This document shows positions 47,901 through 58,434 of a stretch of DNA of 64,000 nt, one piece after another. Source of the DNA: Bradysia coprophila (taxonomy: Eukaryota > Arthropoda > Insecta > Diptera > Sciaridae); NCBI RefSeq assembly GCF_014529535.1, contig NW_023503941.1, forward strand, positions 1,708,645 through 1,772,644, given 5' to 3'. Position 1 is the first letter of the stretch; each line of letters opens with the position of its first letter. The translations under genes and the position numbers were made by a program. The notes under the pieces were generated by a model that searched no databases, had not been told where the DNA came from, and saw only the letters and a list, made by a program, of their open reading frames with translations.

Positions 47901-48648
47901 TCGTTCTTTGGTCTATAAATCGTTCAGAAAACGAAAATATCGTCCACATGACGGTATTATCGTTTTGTGAACGATAGTATCGTTCCTGACGATATCCTGT
48001 CCCGCCACCATAGAATTGGGTTCCTGAAAACTGTGTTGAAGAATACCATTTGTAGCTTGTCACAACTTAAATTGTGCGCAAATGAGATGATAAGTCAGAT
48101 AAAAGGTTATTGCTCACTGAGCAATGCTCATTCATTTTATCTCCCAACCATACACCAACCGCAAAAGTCGGTGTATTATAGAACAGCACAGAATGTTGTT
48201 GGCTTTTCTTATCATCGATTGTAACCACATATCCTCTAGCCTCTGCTTGCATTATTCAGACCAGTGAGTGATTTAAACAAAGCGAAACCGAATTTTGTCG
48301 TTGCAATCATATTTTTGGAATTGAAATCGATCTCTTTGTTTATTTCAAAACAAGAATGCATTTGACTCATCGGTCACAACTGGTTCGGTCATTGTTCCCG
48401 ATTACAAATGAATTAGTTGTCATAAGATTTTGTCAATTATTGCTTTCTCTATAATCAACGCTTATTGGCCACAGTGGCAACAGTCAAAGCTGTTATAAAT
48501 AAACGCTTTTTGTATACATAACTAGCCGGTAGATATGATCTCTATCAGTAACATCTGATCTTCACTAACGGCAAAATGTTTGACTAAAGACCAATAATAC
48601 TCACTCAAACAATCTCTTCAACGGCTCTGGTAACGGAATTGCGGACAT
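41951..48648 (-). CDS. CNDP2: Cytosolic non-specific dipeptidase (M20 family), 5 exons, 481 aa
   Basis: Coding exons, 5' to 3' on the minus strand, are 48648-48605, 46785-46551, 43255-42810, 42736-42064 and 41998-41951. All junctions are GT..AG and phases agree, giving 481 aa against about 475 in vertebrate CNDP2. The enzyme hydrolyses dipeptides such as Cys-Gly and carnosine with two metal ions, in the cytosol. The catalytic set is intact: YGHLDVQ with His105 and Asp107; [10 protein letters not shown] with bridging Asp138; [10 protein letters not shown] with catalytic Glu172 and metal ligand Glu173; ISDNYW with Asp201; and the late [16 protein letters not shown] block (here [13 protein letters not shown]) with the last His. 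The C-terminus [15 protein letters not shown] is in a 48-nt exon that long-frame scans miss. Introns 43256-46550 and 46786-48604 are filled with repeats; the other two are 65 and 73 nt. No defect is seen. Confidence 0.95.
43980..44345. repeat. Direct repeats of the GTGGGGTGTCATTAGAAAGG family (dipeptidase intron)
   Basis: Two tandem copies of about 170 bp, each with TCTCCAGTTACACGAGCTGT-like and GTGTCATTAGAAAGGTAATT words, related to 34160-34670. They lie within the large dipeptidase intron. Confidence 0.55.
44431..44941. mobile_element. Palindromic element, 511 bp, arms about 230 bp
   Basis: ATCCCAACAAAAATCTCTTC at the left end pairs with its complement ending at 44941. The arms share CAACTCTAGCGATATCATTC and TAACGAAGCTGAAAGCGTCA in inverse order. 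The left arm recurs alone at 61977-62275 at the start of the second composite element. Confidence 0.75.
44995..45330. repeat. 18-bp satellite array, copy 1
   Basis: About 18 copies of GACGAAAATCGAAAATTT, alternating with variants in which ATC is TTC. Because 18 is a multiple of 3 and few stop triplets occur, several frames stay open on both strands (for example a repeated ENLTKI or VKFSIF hexapeptide). That is a property of the repeat, not evidence for a protein. Confidence 0.85.
45331..46322. repeat. Body of composite repeat, copy 1 (dipeptidase intron)
   Basis: Closely matches 62707-63772 in order: two copies of a TAATTCTCTATCTGCCACCA unit, then CATCCTACGCTCGAGTAGCT, a short GATAGATAGACAGATAG run at 45968-46010, and the end TCCTCCGCTAACGCTCCGGA. 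The main length difference is the GATA run. It is non-coding. Confidence 0.75.
46839..47000. repeat. Inverted repeat with CAGCTGGTCCATTT / GAACCAGCTG
   Basis: AGGCATGAATTTGCTTCAGC at the left and AACCAGCTGAAAAACAATGCC at the right are partial complements and match the ends of the 40381-41096 element. Confidence 0.5.
47711..47990. repeat. 20-bp palindrome-based minisatellite (dipeptidase intron 1)
   Basis: About nine near-perfect 20-bp units GAACGATATTATCGTCCAAA, then degenerate units with CGTTCTTTGG, CGTTCAGAAAACG and CGTTTTGTGAACG. The conserved core CGATATTATCG / CGATAATATCG is a near-palindrome. A second, more degenerate array with the same core is at 59596-59970. Confidence 0.8.
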
Positions 48649-49107
48649 TATAACACAGAAATTCAATTTGAGTCGAAAGGCACAACAAATTCAAAAACAA
48701 ATTTCTTCCAAATTAAAACTGACACCTCACTCAATGAATGAGAATGGAATGATTATATACTCTCACTATTTGACAGGAAAAACTTAATGGCATACTAACA
48801 CACACAACATGGTGTAAATGTGAATCTGTCAGTGACTGATACACACATACAACAGCGATAGTAGTCTTCAGGCGTGATGAATGAAACTACATTATCATTA
48901 TATTGGCGGGGTTTTTTCAGAAAAATTGAAAAAAAAAAATCTCACTCGTTTCGTTGAATGAACGTCAACACAAGGTATGGTCGAATGTCAAACTTTGTAT
49001 GTAGCGGAGGACATGTAGCGTAGGTTTGTATGAACAGACCATACCTGGTTTATACTTTTATTATTGACAACGAAAACATATAAGCGATTTAAGGTAACAA
49101 TGGCTCC

Positions 49108-49265
49108 AATGGCTATATAGGTTTCTTCCAAGGTCCTTCAAAATGTCAATCGTCATCCACAAAGAAGCCAACACAACCTCACTTTATGTTTGCCTTTGTG
49201 GATGTCGGTCGTTTGTTTTCGGCCTGTCAAAATTCGTTTTTACCATACGATGGAAGAAACCTATT
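49108..49265. mobile_element. MITE-like inverted repeat
   Basis: ATAGGTTTCTTCCA at the left is mirrored by TGGAAGAAACCTAT at the right. Inside, CATCCACAAAG pairs with CTTTGTGGATG. Confidence 0.6.
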
Positions 49266-49647
49266 GTATGAAATGCCAACTGTCATGTTCACGGATGCAA
49301 AACGGAATGAAAACGGATGACTGCGAATTCAGACTTAAGCCCAACTCAGAGTCGTCCATTTAGTTCATCCGTGTACTTGACAGATGTGTTCAAACAATAG
49401 AATGTAGGCGGAGTTTACGTAAACGGATGAACATTTGTTGTAAACGGATGAATTTGTCTTCTAAACGGATGATTTTTTTTTTTAGACTGAAAGCACCTTT
49501 ACTCTTGCCAATGCCACTTTTATTCTCTGGAAAACCGATCTCTGTGGATGAAGCCGTGTTCGTTACAGCTTACAGTTATTCGGAACAAACCACTCAAACA
49601 TTTGGGTTTATGTTCAAACGTTTGCTCATTTTCTTTGCATATATATT

Positions 49648-50018
49648 CAAGGCTGTATACTTGGGGAGGTCACGCGCAGATACAGATCAGAGAGATGCTA
49701 ATATAACGGCTGGGTCGTTTCGACGGAAAGAGGGAATATGTCGAGGGAATATGTCGAATGATTTTAAAATTGGTTGAGAGAAAATGTATTGAATTCTCTC
49801 TCAAAAACCCAACTGTCATTCGACATATTCCCTCTGTCCGTCGAAACGACCCAGTCGTCAAATTAACATCTCTCTGATACAGATACGCGGGTGACACACC
49901 AAAGTTGATGATAAAATGGCGGATTTCATTTTTTTACTTGGAAAATCATCAGAAGTTGTGTGTTCCCGCGTATCTAATAAAATGTCGGTCTGCGTGACCT
50001 CCCCAAGTTTACAGCCTT
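49648..50018. mobile_element. Nested inverted repeat (element within element)
   Basis: Outer pair: GGCTGTATACTTGGGGAGGT (49650) with ACCTCCCCAAGTTTACAGCC (end). Inner pair, 49686-49880: GGGTCGTTTCGACGGAAAGA with its near-complement, and AGAGAGATGCTAAT with AACATCTCTCTGAT. An inner MITE appears to have inserted into an older one. Confidence 0.65.
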
Positions 50019-50066
50019 GCATATATTACCAGGTTGGGCTCTCCTTGGATGATTTTTGGATGCACA

Positions 50067-50091
50067 GAGTGTGTGTGTGTGTGTGTGTGTA
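50067..50091. repeat. (GT)n microsatellite
   Basis: About 11 consecutive GT units. Confidence 0.9.
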
Positions 50092-50199
50092 ACACATTGT
50101 GAGAAGTCGAACTCTTGCAATAAGGTTTTTGACGTCAACTACAAATAACTTTTCGGAAAGCCCCAACTTAAAAATCAACCAAAGACATGACTTTCCTAC

Positions 50200-50475
50200 A
50201 GTTGTAGGCCTTTGCAATCCAAACAATAGATCATTGTCAATGTCGTTTGAGCTGTCAAATAAGTTGTCAATTTCACAAAGCTAACCGCAAATCGAACAAA
50301 AAAAGTATTGGATGGTGAGACGCCACACAAATTTTCATCCATTTCAAGCGGCGGCTTTGTGAACGAAACATCTTTTGAGGTTAGCTTTGTGAAATTGACA
50401 ACTCATTTGACACATTTTGAGAGAAGATACCGCTATTTGACACTGATCTATGGAGGTTGTAGGTCTTTGGACAAC
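50200..50475. repeat. Imperfect inverted repeat
   Basis: GTTGTCAATTTCACAAAGCTAAC near 50265 pairs with GTTAGCTTTGTGAAATTGAC near 50381. GTTGTAGGCCTTTG and GTTGTAGGTCTTTG occur as direct copies at the two margins. Confidence 0.5.
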
Positions 50476-50505
50476 ATGTCAAATAGATTCCTAACCGTAC
50501 ATTAA

Positions 50506-51012
50506 GAGCTAACTATATGCACGTGACCTCTCAGCTTAATCACTAGTTGAGAAATAATCTGGCTTTTCAAAGCGCTACATCCATAACGGTTATGGAGTGA
50601 CTACGATCTGTGCAAAAATTATTGTGTCTGCATAATGAAAGACTTGCATGAATCATGAAACTAAATTCGCTGAATTTGAATGTCATTGACAATTAGTGTG
50701 TGTTTCCGGTAGATAATATGTTCGGTTGATAAAATTCAATGAAAGGAACAAAAATTTTAATAATTTACATTGGGATTTATCCACTTTTTACTCGAGAAAA
50801 CCGATTGTACGATTTCGATTGGCCTAGAAGCCGCGTTAGCAGTGCTTCACGCAACATTTGTAGTATCTGACTATGGTGGGGCGGTGACCACAAATACGTC
50901 AAAAAATTCACAATTTTCTTTAACTGCAAGCGCCTAGGCAAGGCAATCTTATGGGGTACGTAGGTCCAACCGACTGTAAATATGCAAAGAAATATTTTCC
51001 GTTCAAATCAAT
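50506..51012. other. Intergenic, no gene recognised
   Basis: No gene, RNA or strong repeat is visible before the poly(A) signal of the small gene to the right. Confidence 0.4.
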
Positions 51013-51013
51013 T

Positions 51014-51019
51014 TTTATT
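51014..51019 (-). promoter_or_regulatory. Poly(A) signal of the 118-aa gene
   Basis: AATAAA on the minus strand, about 21 nt beyond the stop codon at 51040. Confidence 0.55.
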
Positions 51020-51039
51020 CACTGTCCGCCACACTCAAT

Positions 51040-51396
51040 TCAATCATCAATCGGACTTGTATCAATATTACAAGAAAACTGAAACAAGTGAAACACTTTC
51101 AAAGCAAGATTAAATTTTAATTTATTCCGACGAGAAGTCACAACGGTTCCCATTGCTTTCGGTGCATTGTTATCGGAACTCAAACTATATGCTGGAGCAA
51201 TTTCAACCATCTCGCCATTGCAATTGTTTTCGATCTGCTGGAACGCTGCACTGATTTGTTGGACAAACTTCTCTCCTCCGATAAACTTTTTCATTTCCAT
51301 GAAAAGCATCGCTTTCTGTTGAGGATCAATCGTTCCATCGACTTCATACTGAGATTCGATGGCTTCGAATATTCGATTCACTTCAGCGGCACTCAT
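51040..51396 (-). CDS. Small uncharacterised protein, 118 aa
   Basis: I do not recognise the family. The frame starts with ATG at 51396 (MSAAEVNRIFEAIESQYEVD) and is uninterrupted to the stop at 51040. Residues 1-60 are polar and look alpha-helical (an EVNRIFEAI segment, then KAMLFMEMKKFIGGEKFVQQ), with no signal peptide or membrane segment. Residues 60-95 look disordered, and the tail is basic then hydrophobic. Support for a real gene is balanced, protein-like composition unlike the surrounding AT-rich frames, a well-placed AATAAA after the stop, and a position between two clear genes. It is divergent from the inositol monophosphatase, whose ATG is 1.16 kb away. The last 30 residues could be read-through of an unspliced intron; I cannot exclude a different 3' end. 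Confidence 0.6.
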   Translation of the reverse strand: MSAAEVNRIFEAIESQYEVDGTIDPQQKAMLFMEMKKFIGGEKFVQQISAAFQQIENNCNGEMVEIAPAYSLSSDNNAPKAMGTVVTSRRNKLKFNLALKVFHLFQFSCNIDTSPIDD

Positions 51397-52556
51397 GACT
51401 GATATGGTCTGGTGAAAGGATCACAATAAACTGATGATAGAGCAAGCAGCACAACCGATAATAAATCAACCACACACTGGGAATACCACTGAAATAGTGA
51501 CTGTGAGTGCGTATAACATTTCTGTCGCTATGTAAGCAACTGGAGTCGTTGATTCATGCTTGCGATATGGTTACAGATAAAAATTAGCATCGGAACAAAC
51601 CGACTTTGATTTTACCATAGCACTGCTCCTAGCACGAACACACATTTTTCCAACATCGAAAAGTCTCCAAATTTACAAATATGTGTGCGTGTATACGATT
51701 GGCAATCGTCGACACCTGGCTATACGAAGGAAATTTAAGGTCTATTTTGAAGCTATGCTGTAGTATGACACGTATCTGTGTTAAAACACCGACACAAGAG
51801 AAGTGGTATCGAAACTAGAAAAATAAAGTCTTGGACCACAGCTCAACTTCTAGCGTGAATATAAGAAATATTCGGAGGCTTATGCAAGCAAAGTAGGCCG
51901 TGCATTTCTTTTGTAAGGACAGGGTCGTATGATTTCTTGGTGCGATCGCATACATGTTTGAAAATTTGTAGACTTTTCGACGTTGAAAAAAATGGAGTGG
52001 TGGTGCTTGGAGCAGTACTATGCTTGGATACAGGCAAGGGAAATTCCGAACATTACCCTCAATTTGTCCGTATTGTAACTCGCAATAAGGTTCTACCACA
52101 TTATTCGATGTACGTGGACAGCCCTTCAGTGTGCTTGTTAACTTTTTCTTTGATGGATCTCCCATACGTTCTCTCTCATTCAATTTGTGATTCATTCATA
52201 CGCACACGAACTTCGTTCATAAAATTCTCACTTACACAACTGAAGCAATGTGTTAACAAACCGGTGTAACACTCACATTCTCACACATCTATACACCACA
52301 CGTTCTGAATGGAAATTCACTCAATCAGTTGCTATCTCTGCTTCGAACGACAAATCAGCGTAAATGTAAACATTCTTGCAGTTCGTAGATTTCGATTATT
52401 TGATTTTACACAGTCGTGTATTCGGAGTATTCGGTGACCATCAGGGCTGATCTTGTGATACGGGTTGTCGTTGAAGATACATAAGGATAAGCGATTTTGT
52501 GGCAGTGTTTGGAAAGTCTATCTTCGGGCAGTACGATAAAAACGAAGGGACGGAAA
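51397..52556. promoter_or_regulatory. Shared upstream region of two divergent genes
   Basis: The 1.16 kb between the ATG of the 118-aa gene (minus) and that of the inositol monophosphatase (plus) should contain both promoters and 5' UTRs. I see no clear TATA box at a plausible distance for either. Overlapping open frames at 51815-52269 occupy both strands and look incidental. Confidence 0.4.
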
Positions 52557-55377
52557 ATGGACGTCGAATTTGATGTAAAGAGATGCTACGAAGTTGTTAT
52601 GAGCCTGGTCGATGAAGCTGGGAGCGTAAGTGTTGAAACTATTTGGAAAATTTGATTAGAGAACGTCGAATAGACAATAATTGAATTAGGAAGCAAAAGC
52701 ATTGAGATTTTGTGACATTCACAACGTAACATGCATTGCACAAGTAATATGCATGCGCAACAATCAACATTACAATATTCTGCTGACTGAATTCCACATA
52801 ACTGACAGAGTTGAATGGGTGGCAAAATTTAACTATCGATAATGAATGAATAGTCGTCGATAAACAAACTGCAAGGTTTCAATTAGTCATAGTGAGTTAA
52901 TTGCATTTTCTTGTTCAAAACCATAAGTATTTTCTTCATCGTTTTGTGAGCACTTTGACCTGTCTCATATTCATTTGTTATCGATAACGACGACAGAAAT
53001 AATGTCAATGTCAGGGTAATAATGGTCTTTTATATAATAAAATATAGTACAAGATTTGAAAGCAACTGCTTAAAAATATTTTGATCGATGGTGTCGGAAA
53101 CTATACCAATAATTTCCAGTTGTCGGTCTACTTACATTCGTCTTGGTAGTATATTATCCCCAGCTCGCAAGCGCCAAGACTCTACTACGAGAAAAACACT
53201 TCCCTTTGGGCATATTGCCTAGGGCGAATCGAATTTTGCGGAAAACGTAGATCATCGAAAACTGTGTCCGGGCATGTGGTTGATGGATCCGATGGAGCCA
53301 TGGAAGAAGTCCCCCCGGGCGACCTTAAGTTTCCGATGGTCATAATTCGGAAAGTTGAGAGTATATTTGAAAACAATGTTCTAGCGGAATGTAGAGCTTT
53401 GAAGACTCTACCAAACTACTAAAGAAACCGATGGTCCAAAAGGTGTCACTGCCAAGATTGCCTAACATCGAAAATGTGACCTTTTGGTTTTTGACTTATA
53501 TTTCCTGAGAGACAAATGATTTTGTTTAGCCTGTGGTATGAGGTGGTAGAGGAGGTCGAGCACTACCAGTACACTAGGCATGTCCCGATCGGATATACAC
53601 TTGAAATCACTTTTATAACATTTGTGAATGGAATTTTTAAGAGTGGCCACGTCGCCCACGAAGCAAGTGCAGACACTGCAACCGGTGCAGTTGAGTCGAG
53701 GACACCTTGGCCAGTAAGTATGCATAATATTCCATGACAGTAGCTGAACTCTTCCATGGCTCCATCGGATCCATCAACCACATGCCCGGACACAGTTTTC
53801 GATGATCTACGTTTTCCGCACACAGGCTATCGCGGTCCTTAAAATTTGCAAAATTCGATACGCCCTAATATTGCCCGTTCAACGTTCATGGGTATTCTAA
53901 ATTTTTCTGTGAATTCCCCAATGATAGCTTTGATACTCATTTCCCTGGTCATCAGAAGTTTTCTAAAAAAAAATTCTGAAAAAAAAATTTGAGAAATATT
54001 GACCGCCCAAGTCAATTTTCACCATTTTCACTCAAAAAATCGCCTTTCTTCAGTTTATTTTAGTTTCTTCTAGATTTGAGGAAAGATTGAGATGTCTATA
54101 GGTCAGTTCCTAGAATTCCATCCAAAACGTTTGTCTTCTTCCCAGTGCGAAAACTCTCGGATGTAAAGGACTTCCTTCGGTAAGGGAAATATTGAGATCT
54201 TTAGAGTTTGGTTCCTAGCGTTCCATCACTCCATCACTCCAATAGTCAAAATATTTTAAAAGTTCCTAGTGACAGAGATGACATAGCAGCGCGGACTAGC
54301 ATTAGCTAAGTGTAATTAAGTTCTTGAGAGCAAAGACAAAACGAAATCGATGAAATGCAACGTTGGTCCAAAATGTGAAATTCGACATTTTCATTTGATT
54401 CCAGATAATTGCCAGCCGAAATGATCAAAAGAAGACGATCTCACAGAAATCGTGCGACATGGACCTGCTAACCGAAACCGATCAAGAAGTGGAAAAGCTG
54501 TTAATATCAAACCTGTCCAACGAATTCCCAACGCATCGGTATATGTCAAATATATTGATGTGATTCGCAATGTCGAACCGAATCGTGCTGCCACGTTTGC
54601 TCAATTTTCTTTTCAGATTCATCGGTGAAGAGGAGACTAGTGACGGTAAAAAAGCCGAGCTGACCGATCTACCGACTTGGATTATCGATCCTGTCGATGG
54701 AACGATGAACTTTGTTCACAGTTTCCCGCATTCGTGTAAGAGGCGGTAAAGTTAAGCGGCGTCGTTTGTAACTTTGATGATTTTTCTACTCACCTATTAG
54801 GTGTGTCGGTGGCGTTGCTAGTCAATAAAACTCCACAAATCGGCATCATCTACAATCCAATTTTGAATCAAAAGTTCACTGCCATCAAGGACGAGGGCGC
54901 ATTTTTGAACGGCCGTCGAATTCACGTGTCGGGTCAAACCGATTTGTCGAAGGCACTAATCACCGCAGAGTTTGGTACCAGCCGAGACGCTGAAAAGTTG
55001 AATGTGACCATGGACAATATTCGCAAACTTGTCGAATCCGCTCATGGGTATGTAGTATACTCCTCTAAGTACGAAAGTAAAATTGGTTTTTGATCTGGAA
55101 AATCATTCAATTATAAAGCATTCGAGCTCTCGGATCTGCTGCATTGAACATGGCAATGGTGGCTCTAGGCGCTGCTGACTGTAACTACGAGTTTGGCATT
55201 CATGCTTGGGACATTGCTGCAGGAGATTTAATTGTCCGAGAAGCCGGTGGTTACACGTGTGATCCAACAGGTCAACCGCTAGATTTTATGGCGAGACGAA
55301 TATTGGCCGCCAGTACTCCGGAGCTTGCAAACAAAGTTTCGAATTTGCTCACACAATATTATCCACCGAGAGACTAG
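52557..55377 (+). CDS. Inositol monophosphatase, 5 exons, 275 aa
   Basis: Exons are 52557-52625, 54405-54538, 54617-54735, 54801-55047 and 55119-55377. Junctions are GT..AG and phases agree, giving 275 aa against 277 for human IMPA1. The enzyme dephosphorylates inositol phosphates to myo-inositol with Mg2+, supplying phosphoinositide signalling in the cytosol. Signature residues are present with a two-residue offset or less from the human enzyme: FIGEE (Glu72/73), [12 protein letters not shown] with Asp92, Asp95 and Thr97, and HAWDIAAGD with Asp221. The final exon also carries EAGG and the conserved C-terminal region. A small difference is Met98 where the family usually has Thr. Intron 1 (1.78 kb) contains a large inverted repeat; the others are 65-78 nt. 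It appears functional. Confidence 0.95.
53205..53885. repeat. Inverted repeat in inositol monophosphatase intron 1
   Basis: ACGTAGATCATCGAAAACTG and GTTGATGGATCCGATGGAGC at the left (53245-53300) are mirrored by GCTCCATCGGATCCATCAAC and CAGTTTTCGATGATCTACGT at 53758-53815. Arms are about 100 bp, separated by about 440 bp. Frames crossing it (for example 53462-53725 minus) carry no domain I know. Confidence 0.65.
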
Positions 55378-56462
55378 TTTGCTTGCAGGTCTCGTCAGAC
55401 TTAATTTATTTAATTGATCAAGTCCATCATTGGACTGGTTGGAATAGAGGAAATACACTGAGGATAGAATGTTTAATCAATGAAACTTTGTCGTTTGTAT
55501 CCGCCACAATTCTGGCTCTTAAGCTAACATAAACGAACCATTTCATAGATCAACTTCGATAGTTTCCGTCCAGAGCGAAGCGAGGACTGCAATTCGGCCG
55601 AGTTTGAATTTCCTATTTCTTCCCGAGCTGAGCACATAACTTTTCATCCATACAGGGCATGAATAGCGAAACAAATGCCTCAATTTGTTCCGCTATTTTT
55701 CAAAACCAAAGCCAAATTGACAGTTGCGAAGAGAAAAAAACTTTTGTTCCAGACGCACACCCCATAGGAAAAACAATAGTTGAGAAAAGAAAAATTTTCT
55801 CACCCAAACTGTCATCAAAAAGATTGTCAACAAAACGCCATCTTGTCACCGCATTTGAATGGAGAAAATAGGTTATTCACGTCGGATGGATGAAAAATTA
55901 GCGACTAGAACCTTGGGACTTTGCGCTATAAAATCCAGTGATATTCTAACAGTCGGAAATTTGTTGAAACTCTGACAGATTCAAATGCTAACGTCTCTTG
56001 CAAAATAGTGAGAAATTGGTAGGAAGTCTGGAAATTCTCGGAAATTTAAGTTCTTTGAAGATTGAAACTCCCCGGAAGGAGGCTTGTGCTCGGGCTTGTA
56101 AAACAAAAGATTAACAACATCAAAACTTTCGGATTAGCAAATCGCACGTCAAAATCGGTTAAGATTTGGTCGAGAAATTAAATTTCAAACTTTCGAAATT
56201 TGAATGAAGAAACGGAGGTTCAAACGTTTTGAAATCGATAAATTTTACCAATCTTTTTTACTTTCTCAAGGTGAAACAATTGAATTACTCGGTAGATTTG
56301 AGTGAAAATTTCAGAGTATGCCAAAGACGGAATCCTAAGAACTTAATTTGGTGGAATTTTCATAAAAGTCTATAATTTGGAAGCTAAGAGCGTTTTTTTA
56401 AGCTATTGAGATATGTGACCAACAATGCGGAAAATATGACAGATAGAAAGTTCGTGTGCAAG
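55378..56462. other. Intergenic, no gene recognised
   Basis: 3' flank of the inositol monophosphatase. I see no obvious AATAAA close to the stop and no gene. Confidence 0.4.
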
Positions 56463-56624
56463 CAACGCACTTCAAGCAAAAGTGGTACTCTAAATAGGGT
56501 ACTGAAACTTGACAGTGCTCCACACAAAATTTTACACTGTAAAAAGAGTGGGGATAAAATTTCATACAAAATAGTACTCTATTTGGCAGCTGTCATTAAT
56601 AGCACTTTTGCTTGAAGTGCGTTG
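56463..56624. mobile_element. MITE-like, family 'CAACGCACTTCAAGC', copy 3
   Basis: Starts CAACGCACTTCAAGCAAAAG and ends CTTTTGCTTGAAGTGCGTTG, a perfect terminal pair of about 20 bp. A second pair inside contains GTACTCTAAATAG/CTATTT. Confidence 0.8.
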
Positions 56625-56825
56625 GTGCAAGACAGATTTATAGAGTTTGGGAGCTATAACCGTTTAAGGTGTCTTTCGGCTGAGTTTAGGAGATGGTGCA
56701 ATCGCACAGGTTCGCAAAGCCACGGAAATTCAATTAAAAATATGGCGCAATACTAACAAAAAAACTGATATCGCTCAAAAACCACATACAGTAGCAGAGT
56801 GACGCAAGTCCTATTATCCATTTTA

Positions 56826-57340
56826 GATTAGATTAGATTAGATGGGAGGGTGTAAGCCCAGCACCTAAGCCTCAGATGGGCCTGTTGTGCTATTGTACAA
56901 GTCTCTTGATCATATGGACTGTGATTTTACATCATATCTCTCCCGACTTAGATTGTTCACAAATCGACCGTGTGTTAACGTCCCATACGTTGTGAATTCT
57001 CCAAGCCGTGGGTGGTATGCGAATACCACAACCATCACTAATTGACCTGTACATTTTCCCAAAGATGGCGCTATCAACATTGTCATGTTGTAGCTCTTTC
57101 TACTATTGACATTATGTCGATATGGTTTCTTTTATGGAGAAAGCGAATGTTGGGTTTTTTGATATTTCCGACTTTGTTACGGTTACGGCTATTAGTTTTA
57201 GGTAATAGCAAGTGTCTAATCACCATAGGCCATGAGTTGCCTCTTCGTATAAATCGCCATGCCACCATGTGACTGAACTCGTTCTGGCGTTGCAGGTTGT
57301 AGCGTTTGAATGATTCGTATTTCGTCATATCCCTTGACAT
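56826..57340 (-). pseudogene. Truncated non-LTR retrotransposon remnant
   Basis: Read on the minus strand, the region ends with GAGGCTTAGGTGCTGGGCTT and then a short (ATCTA)n tail at 56826-56841, the kind of simple-repeat 3' terminus common in some non-LTR families. Upstream, near 57240-57290, a fragment reading SHGGMAIYT resembles the GGVAIY block of the apurinic-like endonuclease domain. Reverse transcriptase motifs are missing and frames are broken. The assignment rests on these two features only. Confidence 0.4.
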
Positions 57341-58273
57341 CCATACAACGTATCAATCAATAGATCTGTTAAACCTCGCGGTCATTTTGGAGTACAAGAT
57401 AGTTTCTGTATCTTGGGATTGTACCACAGCAAATTTGTAAAAATTTGCTATGTGGTTTTGGGGTGTCAAATGAGAACCCGAAGCGTTTGTACCTTACCTG
57501 CACTAAAATTGACTGCCAGATGCCATACGGCAATGTGTCATTTTCGTACATTAATCGAGCACGTAATTTAGCATTAGCTTCTGGTAGAGTCGATTGTTAA
57601 TCCGTAAACCGACGCCACGAAGCACATGTTAAATAACAAAGGAAATAACACAATTGTTGATATCGCACAATGAGGCGAGAACGACTTTATTGATCAAAGA
57701 GAAAATGACCTACGAGAACAACACTTTGACTTCGTTAATAAAACCTTTAAAATAATTTCACCATTTAAACATTACAGCAAAATAAAAACACCAAAGCCGT
57801 AAAAGTTGGCACAGAAATTAGACAAAATCGAAAATGAATTCACACACAGCCACACAAAAGAAACACTTTTAGAGAGCAACGCATAAACACGTCCGTTCTC
57901 TGTGACTGCCGTTGTCCAACCCATCCATTTACAAAGGAACTGATATCGGTGGGTGTGACGCTTTTACAGCTTCGACAAGCAAAAAGAAAAACGTCCCAAA
58001 TGGCAGATGATGAGGAAAGTGTAAGCGAAGAGCTGATTCAAAAAATTTGTTTAAAAAAATGAAATAAAAGACAGCTTTTCGTCTGTCTGTAAACCAGTGC
58101 AAGAGAAATTGTTAATATACGCAATGTTCTGAAAGAAAGGATTTTAAACAAAAGAAAGTCGAATCTTCAAAGTATGCCGCATTGCGTATCGAAGCTTCAC
58201 TATTCCCGATATCATTCCTTTTGTAATTGGATAAAAGGACTCGTGTCACACTTCCACGTAAAGATTGCCTGTG
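57341..58273. other. Intergenic, no gene recognised
   Basis: Short frames only; nothing recognisable. Confidence 0.4.
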
Positions 58274-58399
58274 CCAACGCACTTCAAGCATGAGTGGGTA
58301 CTGCAACTTGACAGTGTGTCACGCAGTCACGCAACTGTAACACACTGTAAAAACATTTTCATGTAAAATAGAGTACTTTCTGCAGCTGACCACTACAGT
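58274..58399. mobile_element. MITE-like, family 'CAACGCACTTCAAGC', copy 4 (right end lost)
   Basis: Starts CAACGCACTTCAAGCATGAG. The interior matches copies 1 and 3 up to TCTGCAGCTGACCACT, but the right terminal repeat is missing. Confidence 0.6.
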
Positions 58400-58434
58400 A
58401 ATTTAAACTTTGAAACTTTTATTCGCTTTCCTTA

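Noticed and set aside
47711..47990. CRISPR-like regular array
   Set aside because: Units are contiguous 20-bp tandem repeats without unique spacers, inside an intron of a eukaryotic gene.
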